Below, one piece after another: positions 53,443 through 61,897 of a stretch of 64,000 nt of DNA (positions are counted from its first letter, which is position 1; the number at the start of each line of letters is the position of its first letter). The stretch lies in NCBI RefSeq assembly GCF_000801315.1, contig NZ_CP010054.1:2418001-2482000 (forward strand). The letters run 5' to 3'. The stretch is from Hymenobacter sp. DG25B (lineage in GTDB: Bacteria; Bacteroidota; Bacteroidia; Cytophagales; Hymenobacteraceae). The notes beneath the pieces were generated by a model. That model was not told where the DNA came from, searched no databases, and saw only the letters and a list, made by a program, of their open reading frames with translations. Made by a program: the position numbers and the translations under genes.

Positions 53443-54294
53443 ATGGAAGTAAGCTCTACTCCTACTGCAGTCCTGCTTTATAACGGCCAGCTCTACTCAA
53501 CAGATAGTTTTGGCCTGACCTTGCCCAACCGCGGCCTGCAGTTTAATGATGGCTTTTTTGAAACCCTGATCTGGTCGAACGACGGCTTGCGCTACCGCTC
53601 CCAGCACCTGCAGCGCATGCAGGCGGCCGCCAATGCGCTGGAGCTGGAGCTGCCCACGGCTTTGGTGGCCGAGGGTGCCCTGGAATGGGCCTTGCGGGAG
53701 TTGGTAAATGCCCTGCGCCTGCCCGAAGCCCGCCTGCGCGTGCAGGTTTGGCGCAGCGGCGGTGGTCTATATTCACCAGCTTCCAACCAAGTGGAATGGC
53801 TGGCTACGGCCCTGCCTTTTGAGCTGCGGGAGTCGCCGGTGCAGCGGGCGGGGTTTGCGCAGCGCGTGCGGGCATTGTATTCGCCGGTGTCTTTCTGCAA
53901 GGGCCCACAGGCGGTGCTGTATGTGCTGGCGGCCCAGGAACGGGTGCGGCGCGAGCTGGACGAGCTGCTGCTGCTGGACACTGCCGGCCATATAGCCGAA
54001 GCAAGCGCTGCCGCCGTGTTCTGGATTCGGGATGGGCGCTTGTTTACCCCGGCCCTGACAACGGGCTGTGTGGCGGGCGTACGCCGCGCCCATTTGTTGG
54101 ACCTGGCGCGTGCCAAGCATTTGTACGTGCACGAGGTGCTGGCCAAGCCGGAAGAGCTGCTGCAGGCCGAAGCCGTATTTACGGCCAACGTGGCCGCCAT
54201 CCGGCCCCTGCAGCAAATAGACAATACCCTTTTTGCCTCCGACACCCACCCGTTACTGCAGAACCTGCGTCAGTGGGAAGCCGCGGGTTACTAA
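53443..54294 (+). CDS. Class IV (PLP) aminotransferase / aminodeoxychorismate lyase-like protein
   Basis: 283 residues. Family pattern: YNGQLYSTDSFGLTLPNRGL, NDGFFETLIWSNDGLRYRS, RMQAAANALELELP, and PLP-Lys region SFCKGPQAVLYVLAAQERVR with ELLLLDTAGHIAEASAAAVF (usual N replaced by Ala). The C-terminus has FTPALTTGCVAGVRRAHLLD. These fold-type IV enzymes include branched-chain aminotransferases and PabC; the substrate cannot be decided. The IS5 element is inserted 42 bases past its stop. Confidence 0.88.
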   Translation: MEVSSTPTAVLLYNGQLYSTDSFGLTLPNRGLQFNDGFFETLIWSNDGLRYRSQHLQRMQAAANALELELPTALVAEGALEWALRELVNALRLPEARLRVQVWRSGGGLYSPASNQVEWLATALPFELRESPVQRAGFAQRVRALYSPVSFCKGPQAVLYVLAAQERVRRELDELLLLDTAGHIAEASAAAVFWIRDGRLFTPALTTGCVAGVRRAHLLDLARAKHLYVHEVLAKPEELLQAEAVFTANVAAIRPLQQIDNTLFASDTHPLLQNLRQWEAAGY

Positions 54295-54336
54295 GCAGCC
54301 TGAGTTTAGAACTATAAGAATACAGCTAAAAGCTAG

Positions 54337-55149
54337 GACCTGTTAACAGTCGCGTAGCCAGAGCACAATTGCCGCTAGATGAATAAAGGCCAGAAAATGT
54401 GCATCCAACTTGTCGTAGCGCGTGGCCACGCGTCGAAACTGCTTGAGGCGGCTGAAAAGTCGCTCGACGGGGTGGCGCTGGGCGTAGCGGGCCGCGTCGT
54501 AGGCGCGCGGGTGCCGGCGCTTGCGCCGGGGCGGAATCACGGCACAGGTGCCGCGGGCGACCAGGGCCGCCACCAGCGGGTCGGAATCGTAGCCGCGGTC
54601 GGCAATCAGGTAGGCCGGGGCCAGCCCGTCGAGCAGCGGCAAGGCCTGCGGCGCGTCGTGGCGCTGGCCGGCGGTCAGGCCCAGGCGCACGGGCCGGCCG
54701 CGGGCGTCGGTCACCGCGTGCAGCTTGGTGGTCAAGCCGCCGCGGCTGCGCCCGAGGGCTTGCGGCCCGTTTTTTTGCGCGCTCCGCTCGCGTGCTGGTG
54801 CGCCCGCACGGTGGTCGAGTCCACCAGCAGCGTGTGCAGCGCGTCGTCCTCTTGCACCGTTGCCAGCACCCGGGCCCACACGCCCGAGGCACTCCAGCGC
54901 TGGAAGCGCGTGTACGTCGTGTGCCAGTTGCCCCAATCGGCCGGCAGGGCCCGCCAGCGGCACCCGTTGCGCATAAGCCACAGCACGGCCTCCACGAACC
55001 GGCGGTTGTCCTGGCCCCGGCCGCCTTTCGTGCCTGCCCGACCGCCTTTCGTGCCTGCCCGACCCGGCAGCAGCGGCGCAATCCGCGCCCACTGCGCCTC
55101 CGTCAACAAATAGTCCATACGCTAACATAATTGCTACTGTTAACACTTC
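54337..55149 (-). mobile_element. Complete IS5-family insertion sequence (IS427-like group)
   Basis: 813 bp, bounded by CTAG on both sides (54333-54336 and 55150-55153), as expected of a target-site duplication for this family. The ends are terminal inverted repeats GACCTGTTAACAGT (left) and GAAGTGTTAACAGT (right, reverse complement), 12 of 14 matching. It carries one transposase in two overlapping frames. It is inserted exactly at the left CTAG edge of the composite repeat at 55150-55448. Confidence 0.9.
54343..55118 (-). CDS. IS5-family transposase, made by -1 frameshifting at an A7 tract
   Basis: ORF A (55118-54732) begins MDYLLTEAQWARIAPLLPGR and carries the N-terminal helix-turn-helix and first catalytic Asp (LLVDSTTVRAHQHASG); ORF B continues in the -1 frame to 54343 with LGRSRGGLTTKLHAV, LIADRGYDSDPLVAAL, VERLFSRLKQFRRVATRYDK and the end LAFIHLAAIVLWLRDC, carrying second Asp and Glu of the DDE triad. 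The two frames overlap at seven A residues (minus strand; plus-strand T7 at 54770-54776). One extra A by slippage, or a -1 ribosomal shift, gives KKNGPQALGRSRGG. This is standard for the IS427 group, so the element looks functional. A tandem repeat (RAGTKGGRAGTKGG) lies in ORF A. Confidence 0.9.
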
Positions 55150-55448
55150 CTAGTTCCCCTCCTTAGCTAAGGCGGGGTTAGGGGTGGTTGACCATGCGTC
55201 AGGACGTTTTCTTCATTTGATGATCCTGTCGAGCGGAGTCGAGACATCTCGCTAGTGTGGTAATTAGTTTGGCAACATCAGCACGCGAGATGCTTCGACT
55301 GCGCTCAGCATGACGGGCTGTGGAAATGATGTTCTTTGCCCAACAACATCAGCAGGCGAGATGTCTCGACTCCGCTCGACAGGACGGGCTTGGGAAACAA
55401 CGATTATCAACCACCCCTAGCCCCGCCTTAGCTAAGGAGGGGAACTAG
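55150..55448. repeat. Composite nested inverted repeats (outer 42-bp arms, inner GTCnTGnTGAG-type palindromes)
   Basis: Outer arms: 55150-55191 (CTAGTTCCCCTCCTTAGCTA...) and 55407-55448, one mismatch in 42 bases, each starting or ending in CTAG. Inside lies a perfect 28-base inverted repeat (CCTGTCGAGCGGAGTCGAGA... at 55224-55251 with its reverse complement at 55356-55383), and a third half-copy (GCGAGATGCTTCGACTGCGC...CAGCATGAC) at 55285-55314. The direct repeat AACATCAGCA-CGCGAGATG / AACATCAGCA-GGCGAGATG shows an internal tandem copy. The inner sequences are variants of the family at 22261, 51997, 61898 and 62433. Confidence 0.9.
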
Positions 55449-55474
55449 GCTTTAAAAATTGTTTTTAGCTTGGA

Positions 55475-55747
55475 TTAGTTGCTGGAAACCAGCGGGGTGA
55501 GGCTGCGGCGGGTGCGCATCCACTGCCAGCTCTCCTCAAAAAGCTGGAGGTCCTCTTCGGTTACTTCGTTACGCTGGAGAATTTCCTGGCGGGGCAGAAG
55601 GGCCGCTTCCAGATCATACAGCGCAATCCAGGTGCGGTGTTTACGGGATAATTCAGGAGCCAAAACGGGCGTACGGGTAATCATGTTCCAGGGGCAATTG
55701 TACTGCAATGCCCGTTCTACGGAACTGTACTTTACGAGGATGCGCAC
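55475..55747 (-). CDS. Small protein of unknown function
   Basis: 90 residues: MRILVKYSSVERALQYNCPW, then RTPVLAPELSRKHRTWIALY and EILQRNEVTEEDLQLFEESW. Mostly helical and charged, no signal peptide or membrane span. I do not recognise a family. It reads toward the repeat at 55150 and starts 57 bases before the thyA stop on the same strand side, so it may be a small operon partner of thyA. Its composition matches the surrounding genes, supporting that it is real. Confidence 0.6.
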   Translation of the reverse strand: MRILVKYSSVERALQYNCPWNMITRTPVLAPELSRKHRTWIALYDLEAALLPRQEILQRNEVTEEDLQLFEESWQWMRTRRSLTPLVSSN

Positions 55748-55803
55748 GCGGCGAAATTAGCTTATTTGCGCTACTATATAATACCCTCCCTATATTTCCC
55801 ACA

Positions 55804-56598
55804 CTACACCGCTACCGGCGCTTTTATAGCGGGATGCGGGTTGTAGTTTTCCAGCTGAAAATCCTCGTATTGGAACCCGAAAATATCGGTTATGTCCGGG
55901 TTGAGGCGCATTTGTGGTAAGGGGCGCGGCTCGCGGGTGAGCTGCAGACGGGCCTGCTCCAGGTGATTGCTGTAGAGGTGGGTGTCGCCGCCGGTCCAGA
56001 TAAATTCGCCGGGCTCCAGGCCGGTTACCTGCGCCATCATGAGCGTGAGCAGGGCGTAGCTGGCAATATTGAAGGGCACGCCCAGGAATACATCGGCGGA
56101 GCGCTGGTAAAGCTGGCAGGACAGCTTGCCATCGGCCACGTAAAATTGGAATAAGGCGTGGCAGGGCGTGAGGCGCATGAGCGGCAGCTCGGCCACGTTC
56201 CAGGCCGATACTACCATGCGGCGCGAGTCGGGCTGGGTGTGGAGCAGGTGCACCATCTGCGCAATCTGGTCGATGCTCTGGCCATCGGGGGCCTCCCAGC
56301 TGCGCCATTGCTTGCCGTAGATGGGGCCCAGGCTGCCGTCGGCATTGGCCCACTCCCGCCAGATGCTCACCCCTACTTCTTCCAGGGAGTTGTTGTTGGT
56401 ATCGCCGCGCAAAAACCACAGCAGCTCGTGGATAATGCTTTTGAGGTGCACCTTTTTGGTGGTGACCAGGGGGAAGCCTTCCTGCAGGTTAAAGCGCATC
56501 TGGTAGCCAAACACGGAGAGCGTGCCGGTGCCGGTACGGTCGGTTTTCTGGGTGCCGTGGTCGAGGATGTGCTGAAGGAGGGCTTGGTACTGGCGCAT
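55804..56598 (-). CDS. thyA: Thymidylate synthase
   Basis: 264 residues, the usual short (E. coli-like) length. Converts dUMP to dTMP with methylene-tetrahydrofolate. Motifs: [20 protein letters not shown] with [60 protein letters not shown], and the catalytic Cys in [13 protein letters not shown]; then [20 protein letters not shown] and [18 protein letters not shown]. All key residues appear present. No folA gene is adjacent. Confidence 0.98.
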   Translation of the reverse strand: MRQYQALLQHILDHGTQKTDRTGTGTLSVFGYQMRFNLQEGFPLVTTKKVHLKSIIHELLWFLRGDTNNNSLEEVGVSIWREWANADGSLGPIYGKQWRSWEAPDGQSIDQIAQMVHLLHTQPDSRRMVVSAWNVAELPLMRLTPCHALFQFYVADGKLSCQLYQRSADVFLGVPFNIASYALLTLMMAQVTGLEPGEFIWTGGDTHLYSNHLEQARLQLTREPRPLPQMRLNPDITDIFGFQYEDFQLENYNPHPAIKAPVAV

Positions 56599-56736
56599 GG
56601 GGGAAGGTGAGCGTAAGTCGGAGAGCTAGTCAGCCGGATGGAAAGTCAAAAGTATAGAAAAACGCGGCGGGCCGATGCCTCATTTTCAGTTGAGCACCTC
56701 CAGAAAACTTGTCGCCCTTCCATCCAACGCTCAGCA

Positions 56737-57225
56737 TTATAAATCCTTTAAAGCGGCCAGTTTTAGTTGTATCTGGGCGAGGTCATAAGTACGCTCCAGA
56801 ATATTTCCCTGCCGGTCCAGCAGCACATAGGTGGGAAATCCCATGATGCTATAGTCCTTCATCACCTGGCCCTCATCACCATCCAGATTGCATAGCTGCG
56901 TCCAGTTGACGCCATTGCCTCTGATGGCCTGTATCCACAACGCTTTGTCCTGAGCATGTTCGGCCGCAATGCCTACCAGCGCCAGCCTAGGGTATTCCAG
57001 ATGCAGGGCTTTCAGAGCGGGAAATGATCTGATGCAGGGATTACACCAATGACCCCAGAAATCCAGCAGCACGTACTTTCCAGCGTAAGATTTCAGAGTA
57101 GTGGGGCGGCCCTGTATATCAGGAAGGGTAAAAGCCGGGGCTTTGGTGCCGACCACTGGTTTGCTTTGGGCGCTGAGGGAGAAGCTGAATAGACAGATTA
57201 TTGCAGCGAGCAATATTGCTTTCAT
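56737..57225 (-). CDS. Thioredoxin-like protein (TlpA/ResA type), secreted
   Basis: 162 residues. Signal peptide MKAILLAAIICLFSFSLSAQ. Then APAFTLPDIQGRPTTLKSYA, GKYVLLDFWGHWCNPC with a CxxC motif (WCNPC), EYPRLALVGIAAEHAQDKAL, and IMGFPTYVLLDRQGNILERT with the cis-Pro. Periplasmic thiol-disulfide exchange; the substrate is unknown. It is followed 25 bases upstream (gene order on the minus strand: 57251-57913 first) by a secreted protein, suggesting a two-gene unit. Confidence 0.93.
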   Translation of the reverse strand: MKAILLAAIICLFSFSLSAQSKPVVGTKAPAFTLPDIQGRPTTLKSYAGKYVLLDFWGHWCNPCIRSFPALKALHLEYPRLALVGIAAEHAQDKALWIQAIRGNGVNWTQLCNLDGDEGQVMKDYSIMGFPTYVLLDRQGNILERTYDLAQIQLKLAALKDL

Positions 57226-57250
57226 GGGTAATAAACTACTACCATAAATA

Positions 57251-57913
57251 TCAAGCTCTTCTGAATCGACGCACTATAAAAAAGCCACCTGCTATTAGCA
57301 AGCCATAAAAGAAGACTTTACCCATTATATGCCCCAATTTATAAGCCGACGACTCCTTCGCAGATTCAAGACTCGAATTACTTTCCTTGTTTGTAGCAGG
57401 CTGAAGGGAAGCAAAGAATTTTGTTCGGTTTGCCTTTGAATCTTCGGCTTTTTCTCCTGCTTCACTTGTATAATAGTGTAATGTATAGCCATTCCCATTT
57501 ATCTGTAGTATCCGCATAAACTTGACTGCAGGTAAATCGGCACGATCAGGAGTGGAGATTTGAAGATCTAATCCATCGTACCCTGCTATTGTAAACGGGC
57601 GTTTACTAATAACCTTACCGTTCTCCACTACATCTAGAATGCCTTTTATAACTCCGTTGTAGAATTCATCCAGTTCCGCTGAGGAAGGATTAACTTTATA
57701 TGAATTTTGTTGAACTACTGCCAGATAGATGGTCTCCCCATCAATAAGCCGATAAGCTTTCTGGCCCTGCACTTCAAGCATAGTTGCTTGCCCGGGAAAG
57801 TCTACGGTAACTGAATCACCTAAATCAACCTTCTGCCACTGAGTTTCCTGTGCCGAAATGGATGAACTAAATAAGAGTAGTAAACTTAGTATTAAAGTAA
57901 AACGTGTAATCAT
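57251..57913 (-). CDS. Secreted protein of unknown function with a C-terminal membrane anchor
   Basis: 220 residues. Signal peptide ITRFTLILSLLLLFSSSISA. The mature domain is beta-rich with QKVDLGDSVTVDFPGQATML, EFYNGVIKGILDVVENGKVI, TIAGYDGLDLQISTPDRADL and YTLHYYTSEAGEKAEDSKAN, resembling PsbP/DUF1795-like folds by pattern only. A single membrane helix (KVFFYGLLIAGGFFIVRRF) ends the protein. The thioredoxin-like gene follows 25 bases downstream on the same strand, so the two probably form an operon. Function unknown. Confidence 0.78.
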   Translation of the reverse strand: MITRFTLILSLLLLFSSSISAQETQWQKVDLGDSVTVDFPGQATMLEVQGQKAYRLIDGETIYLAVVQQNSYKVNPSSAELDEFYNGVIKGILDVVENGKVISKRPFTIAGYDGLDLQISTPDRADLPAVKFMRILQINGNGYTLHYYTSEAGEKAEDSKANRTKFFASLQPATNKESNSSLESAKESSAYKLGHIMGKVFFYGLLIAGGFFIVRRFRRA

Positions 57914-57945
57914 AATTCGTTTGGGATTAAGAATTCTACAAACAT

Positions 57946-57976
57946 AAAGAGCCGCCTTTAAATGAGGCGGCTCTTT
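57946..57976 (-). terminator. Terminator after the small Cys-rich gene
   Basis: AAAGAGCCGCCT / AGGCGGCTCTTT stem with a TTAAATG-type loop, 21 bases past the stop at 57998. Confidence 0.85.
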
Positions 57977-57997
57977 ATGTAAAATATTAAAGTCAAT

Positions 57998-58234
57998 TTA
58001 CAGCGACTTCGTCACCGGCTTAGCCGCTGGAGCGGGCTTCACCGAAGCAGTAGTGGTTTTAGCACCTTTCTTCACGCAGCAGGAAGCACCGGAAGCCGCC
58101 ATTTCCTTGCTGCACTTGGCTTGCATTTCGGTAGTGCAGGCTTTCTTGGTTTTCTTGGCGCCTTTCTCGCCTTCCGTAGCGGAGGCAGTACCAACGTAGG
58201 CGAACAGGGCGAGGGCTAACAGAACGTTTTTCAT
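57998..58234 (-). CDS. Small secreted Cys-containing protein of unknown function
   Basis: 78 residues. Signal peptide KNVLLALALFAYVGTASATE. The mature part is Lys-rich with four Cys: ACTTEMQAKCSKEMAASGAS then CCVKKG (C-x7-C-x10-CC-like spacing), then an Ala/Thr/Lys/Pro-rich tail. This could bind metal, but no family is recognised. A terminator follows at 57946. It lies divergently upstream of the RND/MMPL exporter gene at 58357 (122-base gap). Confidence 0.75.
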   Translation of the reverse strand: MKNVLLALALFAYVGTASATEGEKGAKKTKKACTTEMQAKCSKEMAASGASCCVKKGAKTTTASVKPAPAAKPVTKSL

Positions 58235-58356
58235 ATCGAAGAAGCTGAAGGAAATGGAAACAAAAGCGGTAAAACGGGGGTTGGCTTCCCGCCGACTCTA
58301 AGGTAAGAAAAGCGGGGCAAACAGGCTATGCTTTTCTCCGGATCGGGCTTCTGCTT

Positions 58357-60657
58357 ATGCCGCTTCGCAAACTCGCTCATCTTACCCTGCTGGCCCTGGC
58401 CCTGCTCACTGCCCTGGCGGTGTTCTTTGTGGCCCAGCTGCGCTTCAACTATAATTTCAACGACTTCTACCCCGCCGGTGACCCCGACCTGGACTACTAC
58501 CTGAAGTATTCCGAGCGTTTCGGCAACGATAACGACTACGTGCTGCTGGGCCTGGAGGCGCCCGCTGGCCAAACCGTTTTTGACGCCCGCTTCCTCACCA
58601 AAGTCGATACGCTGACGCGCTTTATTCAGGCCCGGCGGCACGTGACGCACGTTTCCTCGCCCACCACGCTCACCAACCCCGTGGTAGAAGGCCTGGGCGT
58701 GTTCAACATTCCGTACCTGCACCCCCAAGAGCCCAGCCGTCGCGCTCAGGATTCCACCCTGCTCTATCAAACCCCGGGCATTGTGGGCAACCTGATTTCC
58801 CGGGATGCGCGGGCCCTTACCATCCTGTTCCAGACCTCGCCCAACCTCAGCAAGCCGCCCGGCGACTCCCTGCTGGCCGCCGTGCGCTGGGAGCTGCAGC
58901 GCCAGGGCTTTGCCGATAGCCAGGTGCACCTGGCCGGCAAAATGGTGGCGCAGTCGGTGTTTGTGGACCGGCTGCAGAACGAGCTTATGGTGTTTATGAG
59001 CCTTTCCGTGCTGCTGGTGACGGGGTTGCTCTGGCTTACCTTCCGCACGTGGTGGGGCGTGGTGCTGCCGCTGGTGGTGGTGTTGGGCGCTATTCTCTGG
59101 GGCCTGGGGCTGATGAGTGCCTGCGGCATAAGCATTGACCTGATGACGGCCCTGCTGCCGGTGATGCTGTTTGTGGTGGGCATGTCGGATACCATTCACA
59201 TCATTACGCGCTATGTCACGGAGCTGGGCTACGGGGCCAGCAAGCGGGACTCCCTGTTCATTGCCCTCAAGGAATCGGGGTTTGGCTCCGGGCTTTCGGC
59301 CCTGACTACCAGCATTGGTTTTTTCACGCTGATGACCAGCACCATCCGGCCCATTTACAACTTCGGGCTGTTTACGGGTATTTCCGTGCTGCTCACGTTT
59401 GTGCTGAGCTTTACGCTGCTACCCGCCATGCTGGTGCTGCTGCGCAAGCCCCAGCTGCGCATACCGCGCCAGGAAGGCCACAGCTGGGACGGGGTGCTGG
59501 GCCGCCTGTTCCGCACGGTGCTGGCCCGCCGCCATTGGGTGGTAGCCATCAGCGCCCTGATATTGCTGGGGTCGGTAGCGCCGGCCTCCCGCATCCGCAT
59601 CAACTCGGCGCTGCTGGACGATTTGTCCCAGAACGACCCGGTGAAGCTGGATTTCGTGTTTTTTGAAAAGCAGTTTGCCGGCGTGCGGCCGTTTGAGCTG
59701 GATCTGAAGCCCGCCGCCGGGGGCAGCATCTATGATCTGGCCGTTTTGCGGCAGACGGAGAAAATAGAAAACTACCTGCAGCGCCACTACGGGCTCAATT
59801 TCGTGGCCTCCCCGGTTACCATCATTAAGTCAGTGCGCAAGGCTCTGAACGGTGGCCAGCTGCCGGAATACCGCTTGCCCGATTCGGAGGCGGAGCTGCA
59901 GCGGCTGGTGCGCAAGGTGAAGCTCTTCCGCAAGAAGCCGGAGTTCCGGGCTCTGGCCCTCCCCGATGGCACCGAAGGCCGCCTCACCGGCCGCATGCCC
60001 GATGTGGGCAGCATAAAAGCCGATGCCCTGAACGCCGACCTGCGCCGCTTCCTGCGCACCCAGGTAGACAGCACCGTGCTGCAAACCCGCCTCACCGGCT
60101 CGGCCAATCTCATCGACAAAAACAACGAAAACCTGACGCTCAACATGATTACCGGCATGACCATCGATATTGTGATGGTCACGCTGATTGTGCTGGCGCT
60201 GTTCCGCAGCCTGCGCATGACGCTGGTGGTACTCATCCCCAACCTGGTACCCATTCTCATTGTGGCCGGCGTCATGGGCCTGGCTGGCGTGAACATGAAG
60301 GTGAGTACCAGCATCATCTTCACTATTGCTTTCGGTATTGCTGTGGATGATACTATTCACTTCATCAGCAAGCTTAAGCTGGTATTGCTGAAGGAGAAAA
60401 GCCTGTTTAAAGCCGTCCGTAAAACCTACCTCATGGCGGGCAAAGCCGTTATCGTTACTTCTCTCATCCTGGTAGGTGGCTTCTCCACGCTCATTTTCTC
60501 TTCTTTCGATGGCACTTTCTATGTGGGCCTACTCATTAGCCTCACGCTGCTGTTTGGGGTGGTAGCCGAGCTGACCTTGTTACCCATTCTGATTCTGTAT
60601 TTCTACCGCCACAAGCCCAAGGAAATCCGCCAGCCCGTGCCGGTGCTTGGCGGGTAG
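58357..60657 (+). CDS. MMPL/RND-family exporter (COG1033-type)
   Basis: 766 residues. First span at HLTLLALALLTALAVFFVA, then a large extracytoplasmic loop (NFNDFYPAGDPDLDYYLKYS), a six-helix bundle (about 210-390, with LLPVMLFVVGMSDTIHIITR and the G-x-S-x-L repeat ALTTSIGFFTLMTSTIRPIY) and a second half of the same layout (FTIAFGIAVDDTIHFISKLK at about 660). The two SSD-like bundles give the pseudosymmetric RND pattern. Substrate is probably lipidic or hydrophobic, unknown. No adaptor or channel gene is adjacent. Confidence 0.92.
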   Translation: MPLRKLAHLTLLALALLTALAVFFVAQLRFNYNFNDFYPAGDPDLDYYLKYSERFGNDNDYVLLGLEAPAGQTVFDARFLTKVDTLTRFIQARRHVTHVSSPTTLTNPVVEGLGVFNIPYLHPQEPSRRAQDSTLLYQTPGIVGNLISRDARALTILFQTSPNLSKPPGDSLLAAVRWELQRQGFADSQVHLAGKMVAQSVFVDRLQNELMVFMSLSVLLVTGLLWLTFRTWWGVVLPLVVVLGAILWGLGLMSACGISIDLMTALLPVMLFVVGMSDTIHIITRYVTELGYGASKRDSLFIALKESGFGSGLSALTTSIGFFTLMTSTIRPIYNFGLFTGISVLLTFVLSFTLLPAMLVLLRKPQLRIPRQEGHSWDGVLGRLFRTVLARRHWVVAISALILLGSVAPASRIRINSALLDDLSQNDPVKLDFVFFEKQFAGVRPFELDLKPAAGGSIYDLAVLRQTEKIENYLQRHYGLNFVASPVTIIKSVRKALNGGQLPEYRLPDSEAELQRLVRKVKLFRKKPEFRALALPDGTEGRLTGRMPDVGSIKADALNADLRRFLRTQVDSTVLQTRLTGSANLIDKNNENLTLNMITGMTIDIVMVTLIVLALFRSLRMTLVVLIPNLVPILIVAGVMGLAGVNMKVSTSIIFTIAFGIAVDDTIHFISKLKLVLLKEKSLFKAVRKTYLMAGKAVIVTSLILVGGFSTLIFSSFDGTFYVGLLISLTLLFGVVAELTLLPILILYFYRHKPKEIRQPVPVLGG

Positions 60658-60750
60658 TATGGGGTGAAATGCAGAAAAAAGAACGTTCTGGAGAGCAGGT
60701 GGCGCATCAAGCCAGAGCGCAAGACATCTACAAAACTGACGTAAGCCATA

Positions 60751-60865
60751 GTAGCGCGAAGCTCCGGCTTCGCGCACGAGCAGAGCGAGTTTCCATGCGT
60801 TAGCGCAAACGGCGCGGTTCCGGCGACTCGCTCCGCTCGTACGCGAAGCCGGAGCTTCGCGCTAC
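60751..60865. repeat. Long inverted repeat, GTAGCGCGAAG family (copy 3)
   Basis: Arms GTAGCGCGAAGCTCCGGCTT... and reverse complement ending CTTCGCGCTAC at 60865; continued imperfect pairing CGCGCACGAGCAGAGCGAGT against ACTCGCTCCGCTCGTACGCG. Nearly the same as the element at 37296-37411; only the centre differs. Confidence 0.92.
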
Positions 60866-60914
60866 AATTCCCGTCTCATAAACTACACGGCTCACTTCGT
60901 CGTTACTTTGCTCT

Positions 60915-61496
60915 ATGACGAAACGCTTGCTCCCTCTCCTTTTCGCACTATCCTGTCAGGCTGCTCTGGCCCAAACCACCTCCCCGGCCCCGGAGAACGA
61001 AGTTTCCCGCCTGATTAAGGAGCGCGAAACCCTGGTGCGCCAGTATGAAGAAGCCAATGCCCAGCGCAACAGCCTCTTCGGCAACAAGCCCAGCAAAAAA
61101 GACCTGCAGGAAGTAGTGGATGCCCTCAAAGGCATTATCCGTAAAGACACCGAGGTAGTGCGGGCCGTGCAGGCCAGCACCCTGCGCCAGACGGCCGCCG
61201 TGGTAGCCGAAAATCAGCAGGCCAAGCAGCAGGTTACCGTGGCCACCACCGACCAAAGCAGCGTGCGCCAGCGCTTCTACGACCTGCAAAACCAGATTCA
61301 GAACCTGGAGCAGCGCGAAAAACAGCGAGAGAAAAAGCTGCAGGAAGCCCAAACCGCCGCTAAAGAGGCCGAAGAGGCCCGCACCTCCCGCGAAATGATT
61401 GCCGTTGGGCTGGCCTTGCTCAGCGTAGCCCTGCTGGTGTATGTTTTCCGGTTGCGCCAGCAGCTGGCTGCCGTTCCTTCCCGCAAGCGGCGCTAA
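60915..61496 (+). CDS. Secreted/membrane coiled-coil protein of unknown function
   Basis: 193 residues. Signal peptide TKRLLPLLFALSCQAALA. A long heptad-rich region follows (about 30-155: NEVSRLIKERETLVRQYEEA, QNLEQREKQREKKLQEAQTA, AAKEAEEARTSREMI) and a C-terminal membrane helix (GLALLSVALLVYVFRLRQQL). The predicted layout is a periplasmic coiled coil anchored at the C-terminus. Function unknown. The downstream DUF2007-like gene starts 9 bases after the stop, suggesting an operon. A TTACTTTG sequence (60903-60910) just before the ATG may be a -7 element but its spacing is one base short. Confidence 0.78.
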   Translation: MTKRLLPLLFALSCQAALAQTTSPAPENEVSRLIKERETLVRQYEEANAQRNSLFGNKPSKKDLQEVVDALKGIIRKDTEVVRAVQASTLRQTAAVVAENQQAKQQVTVATTDQSSVRQRFYDLQNQIQNLEQREKQREKKLQEAQTAAKEAEEARTSREMIAVGLALLSVALLVYVFRLRQQLAAVPSRKRR

Positions 61497-61504
61497 CTTG
61501 CGCT

Positions 61505-61858
61505 ATGCTGGTAGCCGTAGCCGAGTATCTGACCTATGCCGAGGCCGTTAGCCTCTATAACCGGCTGCTGGATGAGGCCGAGGTGGTGGCGCTGGTTAAA
61601 AACTACGGCCCCGCCACCCTCCCCTTCGGCGACGGCCTTTATTTTCAGCTGCTGATTGAGGAAACCGACCAGCCCGCCGCCCAGCCCGTAGTGGAAGAAT
61701 TCGCCCGCCAGCGCATTCTGCCCGCCGTGCTCCGCTGCCCCCGTTGCGGCTCTCCTGAGACGCTGCCCGTGCCCCGGCCCGCGTGGTGGAAACGTGTTTT
61801 TTACGCCGGCACTACGCTGTACCGGTGCCAGAATTGTGGGGAGGAGTTTGGAAGCTGA
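61505..61858 (+). CDS. Small protein with DUF2007-like domain and C-terminal zinc ribbon
   Basis: 117 residues. N-terminal part (LVAVAEYLTYAEAVSLYNRL, DEAEVVALVKNYGPATLPFG, LYFQLLIEETDQPAAQPVVE) resembles the DUF2007 putative signal-transducing fold. The C-terminus has two CxxC pairs (RCPRCGS and RCQNCGE), a zinc ribbon. Function unknown. It appears to be the second gene of the unit beginning at 60915. A GTCATnCTGA inverted repeat follows 40 bases past the stop. Confidence 0.82.
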   Translation: MLVAVAEYLTYAEAVSLYNRLLDEAEVVALVKNYGPATLPFGDGLYFQLLIEETDQPAAQPVVEEFARQRILPAVLRCPRCGSPETLPVPRPAWWKRVFYAGTTLYRCQNCGEEFGS

Positions 61859-61897
61859 AGTGGTTCCGTAACGCGTGCTTCGCCACCTTTGTCGTTT

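Noticed and set aside
58231..59199. 322-residue minus-strand ORF overlapping the RND exporter
   Set aside because: His/Gln-rich antisense shadow of the exporter gene with no motif.
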